Source of the DNA: Tetranychus cinnabarinus
Lineage: Eukaryota > Arthropoda > Arachnida > Trombidiformes > Tetranychidae
DNA: 64,000 bases
Assembly: GCA_022266195.1 (NCBI GenBank)
Contig: WHVY01000001.1
Coordinates: forward strand, 15,314,001 to 15,378,000
Direction of reading: 5' to 3'
Shown here: positions 19,930 to 34,900 of the stretch, in pieces
Layout of the letters: the number at the start of each line of letters is the position of its first letter
Position numbering within the stretch: the stretch's first letter is position 1
The notes under the pieces: model-generated
What the model was told of the DNA's origin: nothing
Database searches by the model: none
The model's input: the letters and a program-made list of their open reading frames with translations, nothing else
Translations under genes and position numbers: made by a program

Positions 19930-22900
19930 TTATACAAAACCAAATGAGGATGATTTTTCAAGTGGGAAAGACAGTTTAGAGTAAGCAGCTTCAAATGATG
20001 ACTCTTTATATGTAACCAAAGGACGTTTAACTTTCCTCGGACTTGGTAATGGACAGTTTGGAATCGGATTTCGCGTTAAATGGGCTGGTGAACAGGAACC
20101 TGAATATTGACTTATATTACCAGAACCAGAACGAAGTGGTCCTACCCTTGGGAAACCATGCCGTGCACTTCTAACATTTTCAACTGCTTGGAGAGCTTTT
20201 AGTTTATTATGCAGTTCAGTAAAAGTTGGTCGTCCTCCTGGTTCACGTTTCCAACACTCGGACATGATTGAATAGAAATGAGGCGGACAGTCTTCTGGGC
20301 ATGATAAGTGATGACCATCACGGATTAAATCGATGACTTGTTCATTGGGAAATCCAGTGTAGGGTTGGCATCCATAGGAAAAGATTTCCCAAAGTACAAC
20401 TCCAAATGACCAGACATCTGATGCTGAAGCAAATTTTTCATAAAATATGGACTCAGGAGGAAGCCAGCGAATGGGAACTGACATATTATTAGGAATACAA
20501 TAATAATCACTTGAATAATCTTCCCTATTTAAACGAAAATTGCTTATTTTGATTGTCAAGTAATCAGAGACCAGGCAATTACGGCAGGCTAAGTCTCTAT
20601 GGGTGAAATGTTTAGATGATAGATATTCCATTCCGGCTGCAATTTGAATTGATATGTGAAGCAAATCTTGAATCTCAAGAGTTATTATTGACTGGGCTGA
20701 GGAGGAGCGACCAAGTGAGCTTGATTTACGAGGGTTGTAGGCTTGTAAAATACCAAGAAGATTGCCTTCAGCCATGAGCTCAAACATCATACATAATGGT
20801 CTATCAGTAAAACAAACACCGAGGAGGCAAACAATATTTGTGTGCTGTAAGGAAGCCAAAGATGCAGCTTCTGATTTGAAGTTTTCAATCAACGCTGGAG
20901 ACGAATCTTCACGAAGTGTCCTTATTGCTACTGGAACAACTACCCCTTGAGGTATTAACAGCTCACCCATTAAAATATCACCGAGATCACTTTCACACAA
21001 TTTACCCTCAAATTTTATAGAGCTCATAGGATAGTGGATAAGTTTACCCTGTTTTTCAGAGCTAACATCGGACAGTTGATTCAATTGGTTTGAAGGAGTT
21101 GGACTTTGAGGATTTACTGTCTCGGAGTAACGATTAGGATCATATTCAACCCACAATGGAGCAGGACTTCGTTTACATAAAACAGGAGAAATAGGTGAAG
21201 AGTATTGAGCAGTTCGAAGTGCTGTTGTCATGTAACTGGCAACACTTGATTTACGGTTCAAAACTTGACGATAGATGATCACAATGAATATTATCAAGAA
21301 ACCACAAATGGCTGCCAATATTGGTGTTAGTAGGAAATATAGACGGTATGTGTCCTCTGCAATTGACCAATGAACAAAAAATTGAATGAGTTTACTGTTG
21401 AAGAGTTTATTATTTGGAAAACTTACCACATCGAGGTATATCACAGAATTCACGTTTTCTTAAATTTTCATCAACCAGGCACCATGGTTGAGCTTCAATT
21501 CCATCAGGATTTCGGCAATAATTATGGCCTCCAATCAATTCTTCATAGTGAATTGTATTATAACCAACGCTCCAAGGAAGGCATTTGCGTCCAGAAGTAC
21601 TGTGATCAACTATTCCACGATACTCTCGTCCATTTTCACTGAAGCATACTTGAGCATCTAGATGAATATAGACAGAAAAGGAATTAATCAATAAAACCAA
21701 TATAAGAATAAAAAGGTAAATATCAAATTCAAAATTGTCAAATATTAGTCAATGAATATAAATCTTTTCTGTGTAAATCTATCATTTTGTATGTAGGTCA
21801 CTATTTGCTAAACTATAATGAGCTTCTGAAGAAGTTTTATCAATATCATAGAAATGTTCAACAAGCAACTTATTTGATGACGATGTCAACAAGAAAATCA
21901 AGTTTATGTTACAGTATTATTGGAATAATATGCTCAACATTTTATCATGAAACTTTTCACCATCATCATCTCATTCTGTATCGCACAAATGTGTGGTTAC
22001 CCTTAATAGTTGAAAGATATAAACTTGACTGTTTATATTAAAGATTCCGTAAAGATTTGAATTTTTACTCAAAATTTAACTCTAACTCCCTTTTTTCTGC
22101 AATTTCCTCAGGCTATTACTATCAATTTCAACTGTACTCTTGAGACGAAACCATTTGACAAGAGCATAACCTTTTTACATGGAGCAAAGAAATTCAGTCA
22201 AGATTGATGCATTTTTTTCTTGTTCAAGCATTTCTAGTTACTCATTATACAGGGTTGCAACCAGATACATGGAGTGGGTTCAGAAAACTATGACCATAAA
22301 TGAAATTAACTCAATTGCTTAACCTCAGGAAATGAAGTTAACAAGTATTTAAAGCTGGCTGAATAATTTGCCATCAGTTTGATCTACAAAATGGCTTCAC
22401 ATCTCAGCTTAAAAATATTGCAAGAATTTAGTTTGAAAGTGTTTAGAAACGTCACAATTTAATCTATAAATTTTGCCTTGTTCAGAGTTTGTTGAAAAAT
22501 TTCAACAGAGGCTGACTTTTGGTGATATCAGTTTCAAAAAATATTCATGTAAATATTGTATGTTTACTGAAGAAAAGGAAACGAGTAAAAAAATCTCACC
22601 AAAGCCAATATCGAAATCAAAAATATCAAAACAAATCAAATAATCTCCAAGGGTATTATTAGCAGTAAAAATGCAATTTCATATCAAGTTTCTCGTTTTA
22701 ATGTAATAACCATGAAATGAGCATTTTTTCTCCAACACTAATATTTGCTTCTTTTTCTTTCTCAATACAATTCAGGGGCAATTTAGGAACATGAGTTTAA
22801 AATGACTCGGAAAAGATCGTTCAAATAAAGTGATAAAAAGAATGAAAGATTAAATTTTGTTTTTCATACCTTTAAGAGGACGAACTGAAGATGGTACTCC

Positions 22901-25900
22901 AAGTTGAACACATTCGGAATCACCAGGAGCTCCAAGAATGGGTAAATTTGTACACTTGGGCAACAAATTGGCGTTAATTACTGGTATATTTCGAGCCATT
23001 GAATACTCTTTTCGGCATATTGAACTTTCCAAGATTTCACATTCATCTCGACAAATCTGGTAATAATGATTGGAGGTGAGGACAAAAGAGCCACAAAAGT
23101 AATGAAAAAGATAAATTATTATGTGAAATTTATAATATATTTGTTATCAAAGGCCAGATTTGAATCAGATGCTTTGATAGTCACAGGGTGAGGAAGAAAT
23201 GGGTGAAAATATTGTTAACTGTGGAGTATAAATAGATAAATCAATTTAAGCTTGATCAATCATGTTTTTTGCTTGCTCCAGGGAATTTATGTGTTCATTT
23301 TATATCCGGAAGAAAGGTTATATTCACCTTATCTCAAGGTAAAAAAAGATAACCATTTTCAGTATTATATATGTTAGGTGTGTAAGCATGTAATGTAATT
23401 GTTTGCAAGTCTTTCCCTGCTTTCTTTTGAGTTGATTTATTTGTTACAATTTTCTCAGTTTCTACTTTTCATCTTATATTCCAATTCCAAGTAACTCATA
23501 AATTGCATATAATACAGGTTTAGATAAGGTAAAATGCCCGTGAAAACCTGAAAAACATTTAACATTGATTCCTCTGGTGAATCCTCTAAATTATATCAAT
23601 TCATTTTATTGTGGCCATTGCAGCAGCATTGGAGGTAAGTAACAAGAAACAAAAAAATAAATAACCTTTTTTACTCCTCATCTCATCATTTTTCACTATA
23701 TAAATGTATCGTTTCCTTTATTTCTACTTTTTCTTTTTCCTTTTCTTCTGATTTAGTTATATCTCTCCTCGATTAACTGACTGGATCAAGAATGTATTAA
23801 GCTGGAGGAACCAAGAATTCCAAGTTTCTACTCGTTGGATTGACTGTGCAAAAATAATGCAGTTCAATAGATTCTAGACTAATACTGGTTTAAAATGAAG
23901 TCTACTTTGGTTGTTCTTGTCCAAGACCTAAGATCTCCATCGTTTTTACCCTAATAACCAGGATTATTCTTGTCACAATATGCTTTCCATCTTAACAACA
24001 AGTGTTCCTACATTCCATGTTACTGTTTACTCTGAAGTCTGATGATTGAATGGACTTTAATATATTTACGTACTCCATGTGATCCAGGAAATCTGTCTTC
24101 ACTCATGATGTACACTTTTGGAGTATTAGACAATATTTGCAAGGTATGTTTGTTAACCAATTTTCATGTTTTTAAATTTCAATCTACAAGTTGTTTTTGG
24201 TATTATCTCATTTCTCTTTTTCCTGTATTTAGAGACAAGTTGTTGATCACTAACCTTTCGTATTCCCAATTGGCCTGATGGTTCAGTGCGGCAAACAGGA
24301 AAATTATAAAAGCAAACGGATGATATTGCAAATCGGTGGCATTGATGTGAAATTTGGTGTGATGTTGCTATCATTTCAAAGAGAACAGCCAAATTTTCTT
24401 CCAAAATTTCTTGGCTTATTTCCGATTCTAAATAGATACTTCGATTACCAATAAACTGTGAACACAATTTGCCAACATAAAGGCTACACTTTGGTCCTGA
24501 ACGAGACTCTGAGGATGATGATGATGACAATGCTGGTGACAGTGGAAATGTTGATGGTGATGATGGTGGTGATAAAGTTGATGATGAAGGCAAAATGGCT
24601 TTCGATGAGCTACAAATAACAAGAGGAAAAAGGAGAAACATATATTATAGTTATAATATGGAAACTGTTTTTTGCTTTCATTTGCAACCATTTTGATGGT
24701 GAAAATGGATAAAACATCAATTTGATTGAGCGGAAACATTTTAAAGTAAAAAAGAGAGAGAGGAAAACAAGAAAAATTGTTGCAAATTTGTGATTTGAAA
24801 ATATTGTTGAGAAAATTCGCTGTTCAAAAGTCTCCTGAATTTTCACGAGCAAAGGAAAAAGTAGATGATTTGAAATTAATAGTAAACCTTTTCTTATCAG
24901 AAGAACCATTAATCATCTGGAAAACCTTTCATATTTTCCTCTCATAATCAATTGTAATAATATTCACGTAAACATCCAAAACAGTATTTCAATGATGAAT
25001 TAATGTAATCATCATCAGCATCATCATCATCTTGATCGCTTTCAACAGGAACAATTTATAATAATTAACGGGACAACCTGAATGCCAACCCTTGATTAAC
25101 AACCTCTAATGAAAGTTACTTCATCCATTTTACTGTATTTTATGTAATTAACTTTTGTTATCATTAACACTGATTTATGTTGGATTAAAAGTGATTAAAA
25201 GGTTTTCGCCTGAATTAAAATCAATTTAAATTATATTTTTTGGTGAATTATTGAGAATAATGTTTGCCCAGTAATTTACATTAATGTTTGTTTTTTGTTA
25301 TACTGAAAGGTTAAGGAAATGTTGACTTGTAAATATGATTATGTTAAGTAATTTTACTAATTCAATTAAATTAATTGTCACTTCACATTTTTCAAGAGAG
25401 ATTTACTTGAACGATTCATTTTAATTTGCTCAAATGATTTATGCGCTAATAAATATTGTTAATTGAATATTTAATTTGATTTCAAGTCTTTCCAATGTCT
25501 ATTGAAGTGATTGTATTCCAATATGATTATTTATTAATAGCAAATATCTGCCATGAATTTTGATTATTTAAATCTCGATCAGCAATAGTTTTCACCAAAA
25601 TGGATCCAGGTTTGATGAATATGTCTTTAAATTGTTTAATCAATCATCATAATCATAATGTTTCAGCTGTTAAGGTACTTTCAGTGGCTCCAAAAATAGC
25701 AATTAAAATTGATTGAGTGAAAGGAAAGGTGTAAGGATAGATTGTTGAACAGCTTGGTGGTTTGCCTTTTGTATCTTGCAACAATCAATGGTATGATTAA
25801 ATGGTCCCAAATGATTAATTAAAGCTTCAATAGATTGACGTTGACGGAATATTGTAAAGTTTTTAGCCTTGATTACGAGAAGGAGAGTGATTGCTTGATT

Positions 25901-28900
25901 GTAATAAACCATATTAGACACTGTTTATGTGTACCTTGATATGTTTCAGGAAAATTGGTTGAAACAGGGAAGAGAGAAGAATTATGAAAGAATAAGATGA
26001 TAAAGATGAAGGTTGTGCTTGAAGTTTCCATTTAATGTTGGATGGCAGGAAAATTGCAAGTAAAAACTGATGGATTCCAAGTCTTTTCATGATCACTTAG
26101 CAGGAATTGGGTTAAGATGAAAGTCAGGGAATGGGAAACGATTTAAAGGCCAAATCGTCTTAAAGTACAAAACAAAATGTGACACAAAGTGATGTGTGTA
26201 CATTTGCCATATATAATGCCAAATAGATTTAAAAAGTTGGATGGGAATGTTGGAGAATCCAAAGTTGATGATCTTTGAAGCTTTTGTTGCCATAATATTT
26301 GTATGTTATGGGTACATATAAAATGAACAACAGTAACACTGGTGAATAGACAAGGAATCAAGTAAATCATGAGGCAAACTGTACCAAGGAAACGGAAGTT
26401 GAAAATAAGCCCAAGGAGGGAATGAAGATGATGATTAAGATGATAATGAAGATCCATTTATGTGAGTGACAGTTGATGCAATGGAGATGAAAAAAGAGGC
26501 TGAAAAATTGTAAAGCCAATGGTGAAAAACCAATGGAGATGAATCTTTGTTGCTTTAAGCTTGAAGCCTGTGAGTATCTCCATTGATTCCTCCATGGATG
26601 AATAGGCAGACGATGATAACAATGAAAAGTCTATTCTTGTCTTAATAAATAGCTTCATCCACAATGATCGAGAATACAGTTGATTGTTGTTTGATTACAA
26701 TGAGAGAAGGCAAGAAAAATAGTTCAATTATTTGAAGAGAAAAAAAAACAAAATAAAATAAAAACAAACCTAACCTTACCACACCTAATGCGATGTCATA
26801 CACTGTACAAGGCCTAAACAATTGGCCCCACCAACACACCCAGGTTTTCATGAGAAAATCAATCAGCAAATACATTTAGTTTAACCATTGATTGTAATAA
26901 TAAAAATCAAATCACAAATTTTGAAACAAAGAGAAGGGTTTAAATGAAAAAGCAAAAAGGACTTTTAACATCAGACGATCTTACCTTGGTTTTGATTGAG
27001 TTTGATGAAATCCATTGAAATGTCCCAATGAATTTGGATAATCGGTGATTATTGGTATTGAATTGCTTAACAAATTTGATGATCCAGTATCTAAATAGTA
27101 AAAATTGAGAAAATAAAATTAATTAAATCACAATCAAAACAATTCATCTTTTGCTGTTTACAAAGGAGCACTGCTTAGGCCTAACACATTTACTGTTGAC
27201 TTTGGGTAGCTTGTAACATTTTGCACCTTATTGGGTTTGCAAAATAGCTTTAATTATACACTTTCAGATTAATTAAAGTCTACTCTATTTACTATTTGAT
27301 TGTAAACCTTAAATGTTCAATTTTAGTTGAAGTAGATTGTCATAAAATAGGGTAAAGTTAAAAAAACGGGAAATTACATTTTAATCTAAAGTAACCCTTA
27401 AGGTAAACTTACAGAAACCAAACATGTGTACTGTTGATATTACAGGTTTGCATGAATATTTATGATCAAATAAATGATTTAATCAGTCAAGTTAAAAGTA
27501 AAACTAAATAACATGGATAAACAATGAAAGGTTAAGTTGAACAAATTAATAAATTGTTGCTACCATTAATATATTAACATCAGCAACCTTAATTAACTGC
27601 AGGCTTAACCTCAACACTGACATTGGTAAATGTTTCCATATCAAGATATCAAGCAATAACTAGAGCTAACCATTTCCAGATATTTGCCAGTAAATTGATT
27701 AACAGTAGATTGTTGAAGCCAAATTTCAAGTTTATCCCCATAAAGGTATAAATTAAAGGTTACAAACCTGAAGTGACAACAAGGATTCCAAGAGTTTCCA
27801 GGGTTACATGTTTATTTGTTGCTTCACACTTGTAATAACCAGTATCATGAATGTCCAGATTGTTGATTAACAGTCTGGACGTTAATCTTCCTCCATTTGA
27901 AGGTATCAATTTGATTGTTAATTTACCTCTGGCCGGTTCAATTGGAGCTTCATTTTTAAGCCATCGAATGATTGGTAAAGGATAACCTCGAAATGAACAT
28001 TTTAACCTCACTTTCGATCCAATTGTACGAGTTACATTTCTCAATTTACCAATCAACTTTAAATAAGGCTGTGAATCTGTGTATTGAAGAGCAGAAGAAA
28101 ATGTCAAAATTAAATTTCATTGAAAATGATTTGTTTCAAAGCACAATCTTGTAATTGACTTCAATTATCATGAAATGCTCTATTGATTCTAATTGATACA
28201 ATAATGATGAGTTGATGTTTTTTCTTCTTGCCATCAACTAATGAAAGGTTGATGGAAATGAGGAAATGAATATTGAATAACATTGATTTCCTGAGAGATG
28301 AAACGGAATCTTGCAAGATTGAAACTTTCCTGTATATATCAAGTTGGAGTAAAGATGAAGACTTGAACAAGTCAAATCAATAAAGTTATCGAGTTGAGTG
28401 AAATTTATTTTTTCATGTTTTTTTTCCTCAAAATGTTCAAAGGTTTTGTTACTCCAAAACCAAACTGGCTTTGGGTTGAGTTAAAGTTGAATAACTTGCT
28501 TTGCATTATCATTTTGACAAGAAACTGGTAAAGGTTAATAAGCATTGTACCGACTTTAAATTGTCTATTATTTTGATAGTCAAAGATTATTTGTTTCCAG
28601 CAAACATTTCATCTTATCCAAACGTGACAAGTATAAATGATGAATAATACAACCTCTTTTCTTGTTTCAAACTTGTTTCAATCTCTAAACTGTATTGTTC
28701 AGAGTCTAATTGAAATAGTGTCTCATCTTTCGGTTATTTTGCATTATTATTGTGACAAGAAACTTCCGAGACCTTAAACACTCATTAGTATTGTCACAAT
28801 ATTTTGAATAAACTTGATTTCATTTCAACATTACGCCAACTTAAAGGCCATGTTATGACAAGCAAAATGTTGTCTAAAAGTTTACCGTTTAATTAATAAC

Positions 28901-31900
28901 AATTTCAACTTAAATCATTAAGACTCATTAAGTCGTTAAGATAGTTCAACGTCTAGATCAAAATCAGATTTACAATACAGAAAAATCTATTTTCTTTAAA
29001 TTCATGACTGGCTCTGGTCATGATTATTCATGTACACTTTGTCAGGGAAAATGTACATTTCTCAAGCAGCGAAAAATTTTAGCGTAGAAAACCATTTGCA
29101 AACATTTTCTTCAGGGTAAATTGCCCATTCCCTAACTGCTCAAAAACTTTGTAAAAATCATAAAATTTTACAAAATATTTCATTTCAATACATTCTTAGT
29201 GTAAAAAACTGCTAAAAAGACTGATTTATCCAAAAATAAGTGTAAATCCAAAAATGACTTTTTTAGTTGAATTTGAAATGATGCATAACAAAGTGTTTGA
29301 TTATTGGGAAGCTTGGGTACTTTACATGAAAATACTGGTTCAACATGCATATCGTCTAAATGATTTGAAGTTGATTTGATGCTAATAAAATGAGGAAGCG
29401 TTTAAGACTGACATGAACCATTACTCAAACGGCTTATAATCAACAATTAGATTAATAATTTTGATTTCAATGTGGATGATTGATAATAAATTAGATTGAG
29501 GAAATAGGAAAGTATGAATCAAAAATGATTGGTAAAAAGCGAGCGAAAAGCAAAAGGCATAATATAATATTGACATTTCTCTAGTTGTTGTTCTTGTTAT
29601 TTCATCCTGAAACTGGGAATCCTTTCTTGATTTACCTTTTACTCTCTCACTCCTTACGGGTAATAATCTTTAACCCTACTTATTTCAGAGTCATTAATCA
29701 TATTAAATTAGAAGGTAAGAAAGGGAAGAAAACTTTCATTCCATCTTGATTGGGTTATAAGTTCAACCTTTTTTACTCGTCACCTTGGAGTGTTCAAGTG
29801 TAAGGAGTGAAAATACAACTCTTGATATAAAAGTAAAAAGATGAAGATTCCAATTGAAATGATTTCAATGATTGATATTCACCTTAATTCCATATTGATG
29901 ATGTTTCCACCTTTTCCAAATCAATTCCCAGCATCATCATAATCATCATTATCATCTGATGAAAGTGAATGAATAAAAGATGATGATTATCATTGGGAAG
30001 AAGCAAAAAAAACCCAAGAAAAACTAAATTTTCCTAAAACTCAAAATTCGTTTTTCTCCTCATCTTATCCTCTTCAAAACCCGATTGAAACTTAATGGGT
30101 TGAAAATGATGAACTTGATCATGATAATGATGATGCTCAGAATTGAAGATTACAATTTGATTAAGGAAAAAGTTATTGGAAAAGCTGATTGAGATTAAAA
30201 AAGGTAAAATTAAAATGCTTAATGAAATGTTCAACTTTAAGTGTAACCTTTACCAAAGTTTAACCCAATTTAACCAGATTATCATTACAATAACAGCCAT
30301 TAATATGATTAAAAGTGACTCTAATAATGATGATTAAAAGGCTCATCAAATTACTCTAATGTAATTAAACCAACAACGAAAAGTGGATCAAAATTTTCTC
30401 GTCTTATTTATTATAATAAAGCACAACATCATTACTGTAAATGCATTTGAAACATTAAGAGATGCTTTGAGTTGCTTCTGTTTGATCAACTTATTAATTA
30501 CAATTTTCACAGTCATTAACTGTTCTTAAGTTTAAGCAACATTTAATTGATAAATATGAGTGAAATGAATGTTAATTGTGAATTCATGTTCACAGTAATT
30601 CATGATTAGTTGAGCAAAAAAAGCGAAAGTAAATTCATTGGATTGCGCTTTTAACTGGTTAAATGGTTTTCAACTTACCTTTGGCTGATTGTGGAGCTTG
30701 ATTTTTAGGAGTTTTCCTGGTCAATCCATGGTTGACAGTTTGCCTGTTGATTGTAAAGTAAATGTTGATAAATGTTTAGTTTGCTTTTCGTTGTTTAATT
30801 GTGATTTGTTGTCTCAACCTTAATTGTTATTAACTTTCAACTTTCAAGTTGACAAAACCTAATGAAAAGTAATCTTTAAAAGCCATTATAAAAGTTTACT
30901 TGATTCACTATTTTAATGTTGTTTGAACAGTTTGTAAACAGTAAATTTGTAAACTTCAATTGTTGAATGTTCAAAATTGATCCATTGATTGTTTCGATAA
31001 TCATTTTTTCCTTCAATCATTTCTCTGTTTACGCTCATGAATGTTTCAACTGTTGATGGATTAATTGAAATTTTCAGTCTCTAATAGTGAAAATTGAACA
31101 AAATTTAAATGTTTACTCTGATAAGTTGAACAAAAGAAGTGAAAATGAAAGGATGATCATGATGATGGTTATAGATGATAGAGTGATGATGATGTGTAAG
31201 CTGACAGAGTTACAAAATGAGAAACTGTGAAAACTGTCAAAAGATATTTTGATTGATTTACTCTCAATCTTTTCTTTATTCTTGTGATGATGAAAATGAG
31301 TAAAATTTCAGGTAAAATAGCACGTAAAAAGCAATTTAAAAGTGTTTCATTCTGCTTTTCTCAATATTATTGAAGGAAAAAGAAGGCGAGAAAAAAGTGA
31401 AAATGAAAAATGAATGAAATTCAATAACAATGAAGGGAACTGAGGAAAAAAAAGGTGAAAACGGAAAAAATGATTATAACTATTTAACGATCAATAAATT
31501 GTTGAGAAAAGTCTAAATCACTATTAATGATTGAACTAACAAAAGGTTGCTTTGAATGATGAAGTCAACCTAAAACTGTAACTCACTAATCATTGATATA
31601 AACTTGAAAAAAAGATTTTCAACAAAAAAATTTACTTCTAATTTGATGGAATCACAATTCACTCTTGATTGATTGCTTTTAATATTAATGCAACAATTTG
31701 TTCATCTTCGTCAAGCTAAATCAGTTGAATTTGAATCATTTTCCTATCAGTTCTGAGAGATTTCAGAGTTGATTCTTTGCTTAATTTTGAGCGATTTGTT
31801 GATCAACTGAACTTGAGTTTTGTTATTGAGATCAAACTGTTGCTTGATTCAATTAAGAATGAAAAGCTCTTTTTAATTGCGACTTTTGTTTTTTTTACTT

Positions 31901-34900
31901 GAAAGGATTATTTCTGAAAGGTTCAACAAGTTCATCATGAGTTGAAAATGTGAAACAAAAGTTGCTTCCGTTTTTTGGTTCTTTCATTACTCGAGGTTGA
32001 AGAACCACAAATCAAAATTATCATTGAATCAGTAAATCAGCCTTGTTTTCATTGAACATGTTCATCAATCGATATTGTTTTAAATCGCCAATTTGACAAG
32101 TTTCAAGGTAACAAAATAAAACCTCAAAGGTGATTACGCTTTCCTCTTCTGAAACTTTTACTTTTTTTGTACTTTTAATCTTACCATTTGATATCATTAA
32201 ATTGAACAACTTGAGAGTGACTTTTTAAGTTGAAACGAAATTTGAACAAAGAGTTTTGAGTTTACCCAAAAAATTGGAAAACAAAACATCTAAATTGATA
32301 GATTATACTTTGAAACTTTTACAATATTTTCAATGATAATAATTGTCATTTTGTGACAAGTTAAAGAACCCGGAAAAAATGGAGTAAAAATGGATCAAAA
32401 TTGGTTCTAAAATTAAAGTAAGGAAAAGGTGAAACAAAAGTATGAAGAGTAAAAAAATGGGTGAAAATATCAACTTACTCATTATTATTGTTTCCATTTT
32501 TACTCCCTGTTGAACCCGAGCCAAGTATATTTGATTCAACTGTATCATATTCTGACGGTAAGATGTTTCCATTTTTATTGCTATTTCCCTCTTCATCATC
32601 TTCTTCGGCTTCCTCATCGATTCCACCATCTTCCCCATCACCACCGCCATCATCATCATCATTATCACTTGGCTTTTCAATGTCATTCCCTTTGTCTGGG
32701 AGTGTCATTGAGATATGATCATGAGTCCAAACTATACAAGATAAGAAATAGAAATGAAACCAATGATTAATGGAAATCAAATGAAAAGGAAAAAATTCAT
32801 AACAATTATCAGCATAATCATCACTATCACCATTACCATCATTATCATAGTTATCGATATAATTATCGTCATTCTCTTCCCTCCCAGTCTCTTGACCAAA
32901 GTAAAGATCAAAGTGTGAACACAATGAGTCTCATTGATAGTTGAGTCAACCTAAAGAGTCACCTTTTGCCCATCAAACAAGAGCTTACCACTCGCCTTCA
33001 TTGTGATAACATTCAAGCGTCTTTTCAATCCCAGTTTTCACTCCCTTAACAGTTGCTATTTGTTTCAATTTCAATTTTTCCTCTTTTCCAATCAATTCAA
33101 CATTCCAATCAACTTTGATTTTTATTATTGCTTGTTATTTTTGTACCCCTCAGCACTCCATTATTATCATGTCATGGAATGAGTTCCAGTTTTGCATTTC
33201 CATGCTACTTGAAACCCATTACTTTGAATCAATTTTAATCAGTATATGTGGTGAATCTATCATTATTTTCCGCATTATCATCATTATCAATGCTATTATA
33301 TCATCTGAAAAGTATAAACATTATGCTATAATATCTTTGTTTGTGAAATGAAAAAAAAGCTTTATCAAAGATGATGAAAAGATGGAGTATAAAGCTGTTT
33401 AAATGCAAATGTTTATTTGTAGTTACTTTTTTTTGTAGCTTTACCAGTAAAGCAAATTGAAGCTAAATAGACTTTTTATTATTATCACCAGCATTATAAT
33501 AAAAGTAATAACAATAATAAAGTGATATCTAAATTACAATATTTTCACATGAAACTGATATTGTTAGTGCATTTTTTTTACTTAGTGATAACTTTTATGA
33601 TAATAGGTGAGAAGCTTATATAATAACTTTTCATAAGACAGGAAAATTTACTCTATTCATTTTAGGGCATTAAAGGTATTTGCAAATTATTATTACCATC
33701 TTTGATGAACACTTATTTCATATAAAACAGATCATATTAATTCCAAGGCTATTATTACATTTTTGACATTGATGAAGCAGTTAGTTTGGGTTTGCTTTGA
33801 TTTGCCAAGACGCTATCGAATGCTCATAAACAGGAAAACTATTTTTACTCAGATTGCGATCGTGCTTCGGATTTGCTAATATCAAAAGTCATCCATTTTA
33901 TCAGATTCAACTAATTTCGATTAGGTTAAGTTAGGTTTGGTTAGGTTTGATCAGTTAAGATCAAATATAATCATATTCATAGATTATTTTGAAATCGATA
34001 TTTAAAGATTTTTAATCGATTCAAAATGAAGTTTAAATCGTAAAAATGATCGATTGTTCGATTTTGTCGATTTTTTTCAATTTTTTCGAGATGCAATTCC
34101 ATTCTGCTGTTTCCGCGCGTTCAATACTCTGATTGGTTTGAGTCGATTTTTAAATCTATTAATCTGTTAATCGTTTAATTTATAATCGATTTTTCATTCT
34201 ATGCAAGCGTTTGTTAAACAAATTCATGCAAATTGTTTTGCTATTGAAGCAAGAAAAATTGTCGCTAATTTAACTTACTCTTGCAAATGTTAAGTAAATT
34301 TCATGGTAGTTAACTTGAGTTAACTCTGAGACTTCACATTTCAATTCAGTTCAGAAGCTTTATCAACTAAAATTTTACCGCAACTTGCAATATCATTAAA
34401 GCGATAATCAGTTGAGGTGTCAAGTTAACATTGAAATAGTAATTAATCATCATCATCACTATAATTTTCATCGTCATTATCATGATAATCATCATCATAA
34501 CGACTCAACTTTTATTCCCAATCAATTTTGACCACATTGGTTGGAAAAAGCTTCAACCTTATTCAACTCTGTAATCAAAATGGTTTATCCGCGAAAGTTG
34601 AGAGGAAAATTTAAGGAAATGAAAAAAAAGATGAGCTTCAAAAGTGATTATCAATTACGGTATCAAATTTCATGATGGAACTGATGATAATGATGATGAC
34701 AATCCTAAAGTTTCAACAGCAAAAAGCTAGAAGAAAAGAAGCCAAGAAGCAAAGAAAAAGAAGAAAAAGAAGGAAAAATTCATCTTCTCCCAAGCAAAGG
34801 AAACTGTTGGATGATGAAAATGTTGTCATGAAAAGCATAGCAAGAGAATGAAAAAAGTGAAGGTAAAAAAAATTAATAACATCCCAGCGAGTATTGGAGT

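Noticed and set aside
24428..24739. His-rich minus-strand open frame
   Set aside because: Out-of-frame reading of the Ser-rich start of the receptor CRD exon, where a GAT-type repeat gives histidines.
32461..32770. Plus-strand Ser/Pro- and His-rich open frames
   Set aside because: Antisense of the acidic receptor exon; their composition is explained by its Asp/Glu codon runs.
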